In this document: piece after piece, positions 1-10,469 of the stretch | Layout of the letters: every line of letters begins with the position of its first letter | Numbering within the stretch: position 1 is the stretch's first letter | NCBI GenBank assembly: GCA_009667805.1 | Contig: CM019063.1 | Coordinates: forward strand, 82,301,877-82,365,876 | From: Leptobrachium leishanense | Taxonomy: Eukaryota > Chordata > Amphibia > Anura > Megophryidae | Length of the DNA: 64,000 nt | Reading direction: 5' to 3' | Notes under the pieces: generated by a model | What the model saw: the letters and a program-made list of their open reading frames with translations, nothing else | Told to the model about the DNA's origin: nothing | Databases searched by the model: none | Made by a program: the position numbers and the translations under genes

Positions 1-506
1 GGGCATTGTGCGGCCCGCGGGCCGCATCCGGCCCTTTGGCTGCCTCAGTCCGGCCCGCATCCCTCTACACCTCTATTACTTGCTTTTGAAGGTGTTGTTC
101 ACTCGCACGCTGGCTGCGTGCGAGTGAGAGATGGATGCTCCGGCTCCGCTGACAAGTGGGGGTGGTCACATCACGTGGTGTGGTCGGTGACGTCATTTCA
201 GTTCCTCCCCACTCTGCCGGGTCCGCCTCCTCCTACCATCAGCGTGTTGCAGGCTTGCTCCGGCTCAGGCAGGCACTGGCACACGTGACTAGGTTCGGGG
301 ACCTCACCACCACCACGTGCTTTTCTTCGTTGGGAGAGGCTGGCAGACAAGTGAGTGCAGCAGCCAGGTGCTCTGTGCTGTGCCTGGACTGGAGGCTGGT
401 GGAATCATTCTGGAGAATCTGGATTCATTTTCCTCAGGCTCCAAGAATAAGGTGACAAGTCAGTAATAATTGAATCTGATCTCAATGAAAAGTAACCCCC
501 CTCTCA

Positions 507-955
507 CCAGCAGTGTGCCATATACATAGGAGTGTGTCATAATACCAGTCTGCTAGCAGTGTGCCATATACATAGGAGTGTGTCATAATACCAGTCTGCT
601 AGCAGTGTGCCATATACATAGGAGTGTGTCATAATACCAGTCTGCCAGCAGTGTGCCATATACATAGGAGTGTCATAATACCAGTCTGCCAGCAGTGTGC
701 CATATACATAGGAGTGTGTCATAATACCAGTCTGCCAGCAGTGTGCCATATACAAAGGAGTGTCATAATACCAGTCTGCCAGCAGTGTGCCATATACATA
801 CCAGTGTGGCATGCATAGGAGTGTGCCATATACATACCAGTGTGCATTGCATAGGAGTGTGCCATAATACTGGTCTGCCAGCAGTGTGCCATATACATAC
901 CAGTGTGCCATGCATAGGAGTGTGCCATAATACCAGGCTGCCATGCATACCTCGT
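507..955. repeat. Minisatellite, ~46-bp unit, inside the hAT 5' region
   Basis: A unit containing CAGTGTGCCATATACATA and GTCATAATACCAGTCTGC recurs about every 46 bases from 511, 557, 603 and 649, with shorter (~43 bp) and degenerate units to about 955. Small ORFs across it on both strands are repeat artefacts. It lies between the terminus and the transposase start. Confidence 0.9.
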
Positions 956-1393
956 GCCATAATATATACGCATAATGTACTGTATATGCTACAAAAAAAA
1001 ATATATAATTGCCGCCCAAGCCCAACACTAGAGTGTTCGTGTTTGGCTTGAAGAAAAGGTGGCAACCCTAGGCGTAAGCAGGGCTGGTGCTTCCAAAAGG
1101 CAGCCCAAAAGGCTGCCCTAGGGTGCCAGAGCAGGGGCGCAAAAATCACAGTCCCTGGCTTATGGCCGGGGTCTCGCATTTTTTAAATACTTACCTTGTG
1201 CCCAGTAAAGTGTTTGCGTTGGTCAGCTCGTTCCGCGCGGGACTCTGCTTTTGGTGCATCATGTTCCTTTACTAAAGATGGCCGTCGTGCATTGCAGGGA
1301 AAAGAGGAGATCCTTATTTTGAAGGTGACTTCTATTTGTTTTCAATTTACAGGTGTCAAGAGATTCTGATTTAGCGGTTAGTAGTCCTCAAAA

Positions 1394-3187
1394 ATGTCAG
1401 CTCACATTAAAAAAAGAAAGATAGATACAGAATGTAGAGTTTTTAATAAGACATGGACTTTAAAGTATTTTTTTACTGAAGTAAAAGGTAAAGCCGTGTG
1501 CTTAGTTTGTGGAGTACAGATCGCCGTGTTTAAGGAATACAATTTGAGTCGCCACTACGTAACTAAACATGCAGAGAAATACAAAAATGTGAGTGATGCA
1601 GAGAGGGCGCGGGCATCTAATGCTTTGCTAACTAAGCTGCAAAACCAACAAGAACTTTTTACCAAGCTTCACACTTCCAGGGATGGAGCAGTCAAGACCA
1701 GTTATGTGATATCCCACAAAATCGCAAAATACAGCAAGTCATTTTCTGATGGGCAATTTATCAAAGAGTGTTTGGTGGACTCTGCAGCATTAATATGCCC
1801 AGAGAAAAAAGCGGTATTTGAGAACGTGCCCCTCTCCAGACGAACTGTAACAAGAAGGATCGAGGACATCGCTGGAAATCTGGAGCTTCAGCTGCAAAAC
1901 AAAGTGGACAATTTTGATTTCTTCTCCTTGGCTTTGGATGAGAGCTGCGATGTCTGCGACACAGCCCAGTTACTCATCTTTGTACGGGGGATAACAAAGG
2001 ACTTTAAGGTTATAGAGGAGCTGGCAGCAATGCGGTCAATGAAAGGGACAACAACAGGGAGTGATTTGTTCACAGAGGTAAATGCATGCTTGGACAAGCT
2101 GGGACTGAAATGGGACAAGCTGGCAGGTGTTACAACGGATGGTAGTCCAAATCTGACAGGGAAAAATGTCGGACTTTTAAAGCGGATGCAGGATAAAGTG
2201 ACTGAAATGAACCCTGGACAGAAATTGGTATTTTTACATTGTATTATACATCAGGAGGTGTTGTGTAAGTCAGTGCTAAAAATTAACCATGTTATTGATG
2301 TTGTAACTAAAATAGTTAACTTCATCAGAGCAAGAGCATTGAATCACAGACAGTTTGTGGCACTTTTGGAGGAGCAGGAGTCTGAACATCGGGACATAGG
2401 CTACCACACTGCTGTCAGATGGCTCAGCCTGGGCAAAGTGCTTAAAAAAGTATGGGATCTGAGAGCAGAGATTCAAGAGTTCTGTGAGAAGAAAGAGAAA
2501 GTCATCCCAGAGCTCTCAGATGCAGACTGGATGGTAGATTTCGGATTTGCGGTTGATGTGACTGCGCTAATGAATGAACTAAATACCAAACTGCAATGCA
2601 AGGGCCTTTTTGTACATGAAATGTACAGCTTGGTGAAGGCTTTCATGAGAAAGTTGCAGTTTCTTTCAAGCCAAATGGAGGACAACATTCTCACCCACTT
2701 GCCAACACTAAAGGAATCCAGACCATCAGCTGTTCACCTACGCAGGTACTCATCCATGTTAGGAGCACTGCATGGTGAGTTTTCAAGGCGATTTCAAGAC
2801 TTCAAAACCGTTGAGAGTGAAATGCACATGATTTCTTGCAGTGTGGATAATACACCCAGCGATGTTCAGCTCGAACTCATTGACCTGCAGTCTGATGCAC
2901 TAATGGCAGAGCACTTTAAGTCCGTATCACTGCTGGATTTTTACTCCTCTCTCAAAGAGGAGAACTTTCAACACATGAGGATGCGAGCTCAGAAGATGTT
3001 AGTTCTCTTTGGATCTACCTACATATGTGAACAAACATTTTCAGTGATGAAGTTCAACAAATCCAGATACAGATCCTCTCTCACTGATGATCACCTGTCA
3101 GCTGTCCTTCGCATATCCACCTCAGATATTCAACCAGACTTCAGAGCACTTGTTCAAGCCCAAGACAGACTGGATTTTTCTCACTGA
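1394..3187 (+). CDS. hAT-family transposase (GTF2IRD2/ZBED-like), intact ORF
   Basis: An uninterrupted 597-residue ORF starts at ATG 1394. An N-terminal BED-like zinc finger uses C36, C39, H54 and H59, and would bind the element ends. The RNase H-like core shows the hAT acidic residues: D182 in LALDES, D249 in TTDGSPN and E546 in ICEQTFS. The last ~60 residues carry the hAT dimerisation segment, ending in the conserved region around SRYRSSLTDDHL. Length and domain order match animal hAT transposases related to the C-terminal half of GTF2IRD2. The role is excision and insertion of the element by DNA cleavage with 8-bp target duplication; it acts in the nucleus. No stop or frameshift is visible, so the copy is young or under selection. 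Transcription and activity cannot be judged from sequence. Confidence 0.92.
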   Translation: MSAHIKKRKIDTECRVFNKTWTLKYFFTEVKGKAVCLVCGVQIAVFKEYNLSRHYVTKHAEKYKNVSDAERARASNALLTKLQNQQELFTKLHTSRDGAVKTSYVISHKIAKYSKSFSDGQFIKECLVDSAALICPEKKAVFENVPLSRRTVTRRIEDIAGNLELQLQNKVDNFDFFSLALDESCDVCDTAQLLIFVRGITKDFKVIEELAAMRSMKGTTTGSDLFTEVNACLDKLGLKWDKLAGVTTDGSPNLTGKNVGLLKRMQDKVTEMNPGQKLVFLHCIIHQEVLCKSVLKINHVIDVVTKIVNFIRARALNHRQFVALLEEQESEHRDIGYHTAVRWLSLGKVLKKVWDLRAEIQEFCEKKEKVIPELSDADWMVDFGFAVDVTALMNELNTKLQCKGLFVHEMYSLVKAFMRKLQFLSSQMEDNILTHLPTLKESRPSAVHLRRYSSMLGALHGEFSRRFQDFKTVESEMHMISCSVDNTPSDVQLELIDLQSDALMAEHFKSVSLLDFYSSLKEENFQHMRMRAQKMLVLFGSTYICEQTFSVMKFNKSRYRSSLTDDHLSAVLRISTSDIQPDFRALVQAQDRLDFSH

Positions 3188-3578
3188 ACAAGAAAAATGC
3201 ACTGAAAACATCAAAAGCACTTATTGTTTTTTGTATAAAGTTAATTAATTGCTGTTTTTTACCATACTACAAAATAAACATTTTCAGTATTGTTTTTGTG
3301 AAGGTTAAATTTATGTTATGTTAAAAATAAAATTAAACAGTGATAATGATTGGTGTTTCTATTTTGTTACTGCTATATTTTACCTATTCCACAATTTCAT
3401 AGCCCTATAGTTATAATAACATGTATTCAGCTAATTAAAACCATATAATTTACTGCTTTTTAAAAAGCGATAAAATTTATATTGAACAGACTTAAGTTCA
3501 GCCTATTGGTTCGGCCCTCCACTACCGTCCCAGTTTCTCATGTGGCCCCTTGGAAAAATTAATTGCCCACCCCTGGTC

Positions 3579-5464
3579 TTAGGGCTAGATTGGTAATTGC
3601 ACACAGCCAGTAATAGAGACTAGATATAGAGCAAGTGACTTGGATGTAAATTAGTCTGTGAGTTTGAATTATATTACGGTGTCCAGATGATATATTTACA
3701 GATAAACACACCCTCTCATGGAGATATAGGAGCCATGAATTTATTGCGTGAAAAAACCCTCCATCCATATGAATTTGAACTCTAGGGTTTGTTCAATAAA
3801 TAGGTTAACCTTAATTGAAACCTCTAGCTTCGCAAGAAAGACAAGATCTCACCATGAATAAACCTGATACGTTGTGGGCCGTCTTAAATGGCTATAGCTG
3901 AGTTTAAACACATATGTTCAGGGTGAAGGCACACCATTAATCCAACAGTCTCAAGCTCGTAAATGGATATATATGGATATCACACTCCTAATCCATAGGG
4001 AGGATCAAATAGTTCATGAACAATTTTGAGGCTGTACCAACAATCTCACCCTAAATCTGATATGATTTCTGCACTGGCCCTAGTGCAGACCCTGCCTGCG
4101 CCCAAAGTAGAGCAAGCACTGCAAATAGAAAGCCCCAATGGCTCAAAAATAGAAGCAATTATGATCAATCGCCAAAATGATGCATAGTCTGGTTGCCAAG
4201 TGATACTGTTAAAATTAAAGTGCCATCACCAGAAACCGCTGACTCGCGTTTCGCCGCTATCAGAGAACGGCTTCTTTCAGAGCGTGAATGGGACACTCAC
4301 CTTCTACCCTTATTTATATCCCTACCTGGCGCCTTCCATCTGTATGTATTGGTAGAAGCCTTACTGTCCCGCGGCATATTATTACTTCCGCATCTTAAGT
4401 GAAAATGAAGGGCCAAGAAAAGGTCCCCTGTTCTCAACGCTAAAACTAAAAACGAGCTTCACTCCATCAATTAAAGAATATGAAAATTTGGAAATGTTTA
4501 GAAAATTAGTCTGTCGAGATATTAAAAATTTGGAATTTGGGTTGAAGATGACCAGGATAACCTTACAACTAGGGAGAGAAAAGCCCTTAATGAGTTGACT
4601 GGGATGAAGAATTTGGTTATAAAACCCTCAGACAAGGGGGGGAATGTGGTAATTATGACAAGGGATCATTACGAGAACATGATCCACTATATATAAATTC
4701 CTAAAAACCACCAAACCAGTAATCTCGACTTTTTATGAATTGCCTAATGTATACAAGAGCCTTGTATCCCCGTCGTTCTCTGATAGCAGCGAAACACGCG
4801 TCAGCGGTTTCTGGTGATGACACTTTGATTTTAACAGTATCACTTGGCAACCAGACTATGCATCATTTTGGCAATTGATCGTAATTGCTTCTATTTTTGA
4901 GCCATTGGGGCTTTCTATTTGCAGTGCTTGCTCTACTTTGGGCGCAGGCAGGGTCTGCACTAGGACCAGTGCAGAAATCATATCAGATTTAGGGTGAGAT
5001 TGTTGGTACAGCCTCAAAATTGTTCATGAACTATTTGATCCTCCCTATGGATTAGGAGTGTGATATCCATATATATCCATTTATGAGCTCGAGACGGTTG
5101 GATTAATGGTGTGCCTTCACCCTGAACTTATGTGTTTAAACTCTGGTATAGCCATTTAAGACGGACCACAACCTATCAGGTTTATTCATGGTGAGATCTT
5201 GTCTTTCCTGCGAAGCTAGAGGTTTCAGTTAAGGTTAACCTATTTATTGAACAAACCCTAGAGTTCAAACTCATATGAATGGAGGTTTTTTTCCTGCATT
5301 AAATTCATGGCTCCTATATCTCCATGAGAGGGTGTGTTTATCTGTAAATATATCATCTGGACACCGTAATATAATTCAAACTCACAGACTAATAGACATC
5401 CAAGTCACTTGCTCTATATCTAGTCTCTATTACTGACTGTGTGCAATTACCAATCTAGCCCTAA
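3579..5464. mobile_element. Penelope-like retroelement remnant flanked by ~690-bp inverted arms
   Basis: Bases 3579-4270 are the imperfect reverse complement of 4772-5464; the outer tips share TTAGGGCTAGATTGG. Near the inner ends both arms carry a CTGATAGC...GCGAAAC block resembling a degenerate hammerhead ribozyme core, a known feature of Penelope-like pseudo-LTRs. The spacer holds a coding fragment matching the N-terminal part of Penelope-type reverse transcriptases. Inverted pseudo-LTR arrangements are known for this class. The element is decayed and most of its ORF is missing. Short ORFs in the arms are not genes. The first five bases overlap the target duplication of the neighbouring hAT element, suggesting that the hAT inserted at the edge of this structure. 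Confidence 0.75.
4440..4771 (+). pseudogene. Penelope-like reverse transcriptase, N-terminal fragment
   Basis: Conceptual translation with a frameshift near 4550 gives KALNELTGMKNLVIKPSDKG followed by GNVVIMTRDHYENM, the conserved segment just upstream of the RT fingers in Penelope-like elements. After about 4696 the frame is broken again. The rest of the RT and the GIY-YIG endonuclease are absent. No function is expected. Confidence 0.7.
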
Positions 5465-5814
5465 AATGGTCTATGTAAATCAATGGAATTATTGTAACTA
5501 ACGATCGCAACAATTGCTGACCAAGTATTTATTAAAGCAGCGATACAATTTTTGCCACATCGGGGTATAGGAGTGTGCTACCTATTTGCAGTTAATTTCG
5601 ACGGCTTGATAACCATCGGGGTGTTACTATATTCATCTATTGTTAACAATTGCTGGCACTATACTCATTTAAGAGCTTATTTCTGCCTACAAGAAAGTGT
5701 TTTCTCTTTGTTTACACCCTATACCGTCAGGTATTCCTCTAATGGTGCACAACTATTTAATATTAGTCCGGTTGCCTAAAGTCACACATGGATTCAATGT
5801 TACTATTGTCAATT
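5465..5814. other. No recognisable gene
   Basis: AT-rich sequence following the Penelope-like arm, possibly further pseudo-LTR sequence of that element. One 75-codon ORF (5552-5779, plus) has no recognisable domain. Confidence 0.4.
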
Positions 5815-6018
5815 GTTGATGCTGGGTGGAGTAGAGGTAACATCGCTGCTCTGCGTGGAGAGAGTCTGTTGAGACATAGGCTCGATCCCGATGAGCACCT
5901 CTCCAGTAAGTGTCCTTGGGCAAGACACCTAACGGTACATACTCGCCACCCAGGACATACTTGAAAACGAGAGAAATCTCAATGTATCCTTCCTGGTAAA
6001 ATACTTTCTCAAAAAAAA
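5815..6018 (+). mobile_element. CORE-type SINE (tRNA-derived head, MIR-like core, LINE-like tail)
   Basis: The head has a tRNA-like A-box region near 5830 and a B-box-like GGCTCGATCC at 5879-5888. The middle segment GTGTCCTTGGGCAAGACACC matches the conserved CORE-SINE central domain. The tail, ACTTGAAAACGAGAGAAATC to CCTGGTAAAATA, recurs at about 9114-9165 and 40552-40605. An A-rich end follows at 6010. It would have been transcribed by RNA polymerase III and copied by a partner LINE. Confidence 0.7.
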
Positions 6019-6114
6019 TTTAATAAAAGTTATATGTATTATGTGTCTAATATTTTGAGACCAGCACAAGTGGCATAGACAAGCCAATTGGCATCAACAT
6101 TACAACTGTGTACC

Positions 6115-7000
6115 GTTCCCACGTTCAAACAATGTCTCCCTGCCCTCTGTATTCCCCATGTTTTGGTTCCCATGTGTTTCCCTGTGCTGCTAAGTTGTCA
6201 GGTTCAATTGCTCGTTGAGCATCTGCTGATGATATGGGCTGATTACTCCCCTATATAAAGCCATGGGCCCATATCACCATGCTCTTGCATCTGGTTCACT
6301 TCAGCTACAGTTTTGTTCCTGAGAGCTCCCTGTTATTCTGTCCAAGTTCAAGTTCTATTTCATGTTTAAGGTTTACCTTATTTCTTTTGTTTATCCGTCT
6401 GTTGTTACTTTAGTATCCCCAGGTTCCAGTTTATGTCTTGTGTTTTCACGTTTATCAGTTTCAGTGTTACTCCATTGTCTGAGTTTCATGTTCTGATTGA
6501 TTTCCTGGTATTGACCCTCTGGCCTGGCTGACGGATTTTCTCTGGTGCTGTATCCCCGCTTTGGCTTAAGGTAAACGTTTTGGTTTCAACTTCTGGCTTA
6601 TTCACTGGTGACTCTTCTGGACATCCCTAGCTGTGCTGTCTATTGATTTATTGTTTTGTTGTGCGTCCCTGCTGACCACGACTTTTGGGATTGAAGTCCT
6701 TCCCTGCAGGTTGTAGAGTATATACTCCTTCAGGTATTCTGTGTACACCCTGGGACTCTGTACGGCTACTAGGTAACCTTTTTCTATTAGTGCAGATTCG
6801 GCCACTCTAAGGACTGATCTATCAGTATAGGGCTCCTTTGGTATAGCCTTGCAGAGGTCCCCAGTGTCTCCCGTGGTTATATTCACGTATCCAAGGTTAT
6901 TGTGTCCTGTATCTCTGCATATAGGGGCTTTTACTCGTACCAGGGCCCTACTTGGCGCATGCCGGTACCGCCATTGTGGCTGACTGTGACAAACTGTCAC
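6115..7000. other. Probable LTR-like repeat fragment, unresolved
   Basis: A pyrimidine-rich stretch with a TATATAAAG box (6255-6263) followed by CTG/CTT-rich text resembles the promoter half of the Gypsy LTRs at 49652 and 59301 in style, but not in sequence. No paired LTR or target duplication was found. A 141-codon minus-strand ORF (6602-7027) has no recognisable domain and probably lies in the repeat. Confidence 0.35.
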
Positions 7001-7795
7001 TATTTTTTCTATTTTGTCAATATTCAATTAGTTGCACAAAAACCAGAGGAGTAGAATAAAAAAAAAAGACAGAAAGACACACAGAATGAAAAAGAAAGGA
7101 AGGGGGGGGCACCAATCCCTGCCAAAACCGTCATAGCATCAACAATACATGAGTACCCAAGTCTCCCATTCAACAGCTTCAGCCCGGCTCGTAATCAAGC
7201 CAGGGAGACCAAATTCGATAAAAGAGAAGCATTGTTCCATAGACCATTGCCGATAAGCGGTCCATAGTCAAGGTGTCCCTTATATTAATCTTTACTCTCG
7301 CCAATGAGGGGAGGGCACTGTCCACTGTTGCGCCACCGCTCTCCTCGCTGCCAGAGCTATCCTGTGAAGGAGTTTGTTCTCCGGTCGGGATAACGACTCC
7401 TGAGAACAGTGGAGCAAATATGTCCAAGGGTCCTTGTCCACCGGGTGATCCAACACTAACCGCACCAGATCATGAATCCGGGACCAGAAAAACCTGGATA
7501 CGCAGGCAAGTCCACCACATGTGGTAAAAGGAGCCCCTAAGACCACAGTTCCTCCAACAAAGATCCGTGGGACTCCTCCCCATATACGATAACTGTGAGG
7601 GAGAGGTATACCAACGGAACAATATCTTGAATGCTTGTTCTTGATGAGCCACATTAATGGAGCAGTGGGCCACATTGTCCCATATTTCCTCCCAATCCTC
7701 ACCCAGGAGATCTTCTCCAACGTCCCTCTCCCACCAGGCTGCATAGAGCAGAGGGCCCCACTCCGAGGAGCCGGATAGCAAAATACCAGCAATTT
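7001..7795 (-). pseudogene. L1/Tx1-type LINE, ORF2 C-terminal fragment
   Basis: Minus-strand frames joined across a frameshift near 7480 give the C-terminal L1 signature: a cysteine motif (CWRNCGLRG) followed by FYHMWWTC and the tail helix region. A pyrimidine-rich 3' UTR and an A-rich end follow, near 7005-7030. It is 5'-truncated (upstream limit about 7795) and frameshifted, so it encodes no product. L1 elements copy themselves by target-primed reverse transcription. Confidence 0.75.
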
Positions 7796-7874
7796 TTATA
7801 CAAAGAAAAAAGCCCCACACTGCGCTTAATAATATATTAGTGCATGCAAATAAGATAAGTGCACTCATATATCA

Positions 7875-8155
7875 TTAACCCCTTCACAATGGATACACCT
7901 CACCAGCAGGTGCTGCCACTGGACTCTAATTTTGCCCACCCAAGCAGCCGACGTTCGCGTGTGTCATTGGCTGCAGGGGGATGGCCTGTGTTGAGGCCGT
8001 CTCTCTGCAGCCAATAAAGCGTGGAGGGCGCCGGCTGCAGTGAGGGGCCGAGGTGGCCCATTGAAGACAGTCTGGCGTACCTGAACACCCTGCGTCTTCA
8101 AGGCCCACCCACCACACGGAAGGCATATAACATCCTGCGACGGGAAGGGGTTAAA
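7875..8155. mobile_element. piggyBac-like MITE with TTAA target sites
   Basis: TTAACCCCTTC at 7875 and GAAGGGGTTAA ending at 8155 form short inverted termini flanked by the TTAA duplication typical of piggyBac (or Kolobok) elements. The inside is GC-rich and non-coding, with no transposase. The termini are short, so the call is moderate. Confidence 0.6.
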
Positions 8156-8294
8156 AAGCACCATGTGGGTTTTTTTTCTTTGTATACATGTTTCTTGAGC
8201 AGTGACAGAACGCTGCTATATACGTATCTATTCTCACACATAGGCTGCATACACTATTGATTTGAATCTTACACTATAGGAGAGGTCACTTGGA

Positions 8295-9223
8295 CAGTGG
8301 CGTCACTAGGGTTGGTGTCACCCGGTGTGGTAATTTATGGTGTCACCCCCCCCCCCGAGTTTTACAGGGTTTTCTTTAACTACTTTTACTCATAAATCAG
8401 TATTCCCATATAACACTGAATGCTCATAATACACGGAGCATTTTACTGTGAGGTTTATTGCTGTGGAGCTCTGTGATATGCTCACACACAAATTTTGGCA
8501 AACTGACAGCACGTACGGTGCCTGTTTGAAGGCAGTAACAGTCCCCATAGAGAAGTAATGGTTAATCTGTTCAGAGACACCAAACAGCAGAGAAATGTCT
8601 TGATGTTCGGTGGTTTCATTCAACAGGTTTATTCAGGCGAACACCATAGGTTTCAATGTTAAAAATATTTCCGTTTTTATCCAATAGCTAATAAACCATT
8701 TATTCCTTTAATCTGCTTTAAAAAGTCTCTTTATTTATTGATTTTTTTTTTTAGTATCCTGTAGGCATTTTTCAAAAACAAAAATCCAATTTTTTTTCTA
8801 ATGGCAGATTTTCTTTTTTCTGTAACAGACCTTTTAATTATTATTCATAGGATCTTATATGTAATTCCAGACATTTTCATTCAGTCGTTTTTTTTCAAAA
8901 CAGCGGGCTATGGGTTTCGGTGGCATTCGGTGGCTGATTCCCTGCACATCAGGGACCCTGCGGTGAATTCACCAGGGAAATTTGATTCCCCAAAGTGCGA
9001 GAAACAACAGAACACTGAAATGTCTGCGTCATTTCGGTGCCCTGTGAATATCCCCTTTGGCGGTGTTTTTTTTGCTGCCCCCTGGAAAGTGCCAGCCTAG
9101 GCCTTGCCTACCCAGGACATATTTGAAAATGAGAGAAATCTCAATGTATTCTTCCTTCCCTAGAGGGTGGTGTCGCCCGGTGTGGGCCGCACTCCGGCTC
9201 CCCCCCCCCTTGTGACGCCACTG
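8295..9223. mobile_element. Non-autonomous hAT element, 929 bp
   Basis: Termini are CAGTGGCGTCAC at 8295 and GTGACGCCACTG ending at 9223. The flanking 8-bp duplications CACTTGGA (8287-8294) and CGCTTGGA (9224-9231) differ at one base. No transposase is present. Internally it holds pieces of other families: a segment like TTTATTGCTGTGGAGCTCTG also seen in the hAT at 16281, part of a GTTATTCA-type element (8600-8760), and a SINE tail at 9114-9165. Confidence 0.85.
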
Positions 9224-9336
9224 CGCTTGGATAGGGTTAAAGTTTTTTCTGGAACACCGACAATTTTCACCAGTGTTTACAACACCAGCATTGTAAATAA
9301 CTATTATAAAGAACATCAATATCACAAGATACTCAC

Positions 9337-9418
9337 AATGGAGCCTGCAAATCCGCAGTAACTCTCAATGTGCTGCCTGATTTCAGCTTCAGATTTCATG
9401 CATTGAAGATATGAACAT
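9337..9418 (-). CDS. NAIP: NAIP-like protein, coding exon 3 (end of BIR2)
   Basis: This 82-nt exon has an acceptor TTTATTTATAG just above 9418 and a donor GTGAGT below 9337. It enters one base short of a codon, completing the Arg codon begun in the exon at 11559, and ends in phase 0. The 27 following codons start with Cys227, the fourth zinc ligand of BIR2, then CSYLQCMKSEAEIRQHIESY. This corresponds to the BIR2 C-terminal helix and the linker toward BIR3 in NAIP. No further exon was found between here and base 1, so BIR3, the NACHT and the leucine-rich repeats, if present, lie outside the window. Phase agreement and domain continuity make chance very unlikely. Confidence 0.88.
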
Positions 9419-9737
9419 CTATAAATAAATAACCTTCATTTTAGATAGCAGATATAAAGTCACAGAAATGATGAACATATATCCTTGACCTACACTAGAT
9501 AATTCTACATTTAGCTCCATAAAGTCAGTTCTATTTATTGTCACAAAACAATGTGTTTCAAGGTCTTACACACACGAAGTGTCCCATCCATTTATCCCTT
9601 TTTATATCAAAACCGTATACACGCGATTTTTCATCGATTCGAAATTTAGCATATAAATTCCCTTTTAGATGCCTTTTTAATGTAAGATTAGTGTGCTCCC
9701 TGGGGAGAAAAAAAATTCCCTGAAGTCTCACACCTGT

Positions 9738-10232
9738 CAAAATATAATTTCTGGGTGGAAACACCACCCACTGGAGCATAGAAACAACTTTAGTTAACCA
9801 TTTAAAATCTCATCACTCAATAACATAAAATACCCACTCCTTTCTAGATAAAGAGGACTCTACCTTAATGTATATATTTTGAATTGACCACACTTTAAAT
9901 TAAAAGTATTCTTAAATATCCATGAATTCCCTATATATTGCTACATAGGTAGTCAAACAAACAAATTCACCAAATAAACCCTCAATGGTCGTTACAAACC
10001 CAGCTTCATCAAGGGCATGTGTGATCTAATTATGCAGCAACATACACGAAATTCATGGATATTCAAGAATGTTATTAATTTGAAATATGGCCAGTTCCTA
10101 CTATGAACATGAAGATCCCTTTATCTACAAGGGATTGGTATTTTATGTTATTGTGTATTGAGATTTTAAACGCTAAATAAAGTTGTGTTTACGCTCCAGT
10201 GGGTGGTGTTTCCACCCAGAAAATGTATTTTG
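9738..10232. repeat. Inverted repeat, probably Penelope-type pseudo-LTR pair
   Basis: Arms of roughly 200 bp (about 9738-9952 and 10022-10232) are imperfect inverse copies; both carry TTTCTGGGTGGAAACACCAC. On the minus strand near 10020-9995 a block CCTTGATGAAGC...GTAACG resembles the degenerate hammerhead-like motif of Penelope-like pseudo-LTRs. No coding fragment lies between the arms. It lies in the NAIP-like intron between 9418 and 11559. Confidence 0.55.
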
Positions 10233-10469
10233 GGAATAAGAAGGTTCATTCCTGTAGATCTTGAGTGTACTCCCATAAAACTAGCTGAGACTAGGAACTA
10301 GCTGGAATTTATGGTGTCACACTCACTCCTTTCACCATTTCTTACTGTAAAGAAGCAACCAGGTGCATCCCCCAACCGCAACAGACACTTAAAACAAGAT
10401 ATCTGATCTTTGTTATAATCTACATACAGGTATATCACTTTTATTGTAGCTAACAGCATAAAGGCAAAG

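Larger units (their letters stand above)
1..3575 (+). mobile_element. hAT DNA transposon (Charlie/GTF2IRD2-type), 5' tip cut by window edge
   Basis: The 3' end reads as the reverse complement of a hAT terminus starting CAGGGGTGGGCAA (right end at 3575). The window opens with the GC-rich CGGCCCGCGGGCC subterminal sequence usual just inside such a terminus, so only a few bases of the 5' tip should be missing. The likely 8-bp target duplication on the right is GTCTTAGG (3576-3583); its partner is outside the window. The element contains one long transposase ORF (1394-3187), a minisatellite upstream of it and an AT-rich 3' region with AATAAA signals. By position it lies in the NAIP-like gene, downstream of exon 9337-9418. 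It could be a mobile copy or a co-opted one; the sequence does not decide. Confidence 0.85.

Noticed and set aside
537..1179. 163- and 138-codon minus-strand ORFs with YGTLL/WYVYGT repeats
   Set aside because: Translation of the 46-bp minisatellite; no protein signature.
6602..7027. 141-codon minus-strand ORF
   Set aside because: No recognisable domain; lies between LTR-like text and the L1 3' end. Kept only as a remark.
7878..8155. TTAACCCCTTC terminus as a Tc1 or hAT end
   Set aside because: TTAA duplication and CCCCTTC ends fit piggyBac/Kolobok better; no TA or 8-bp duplication.
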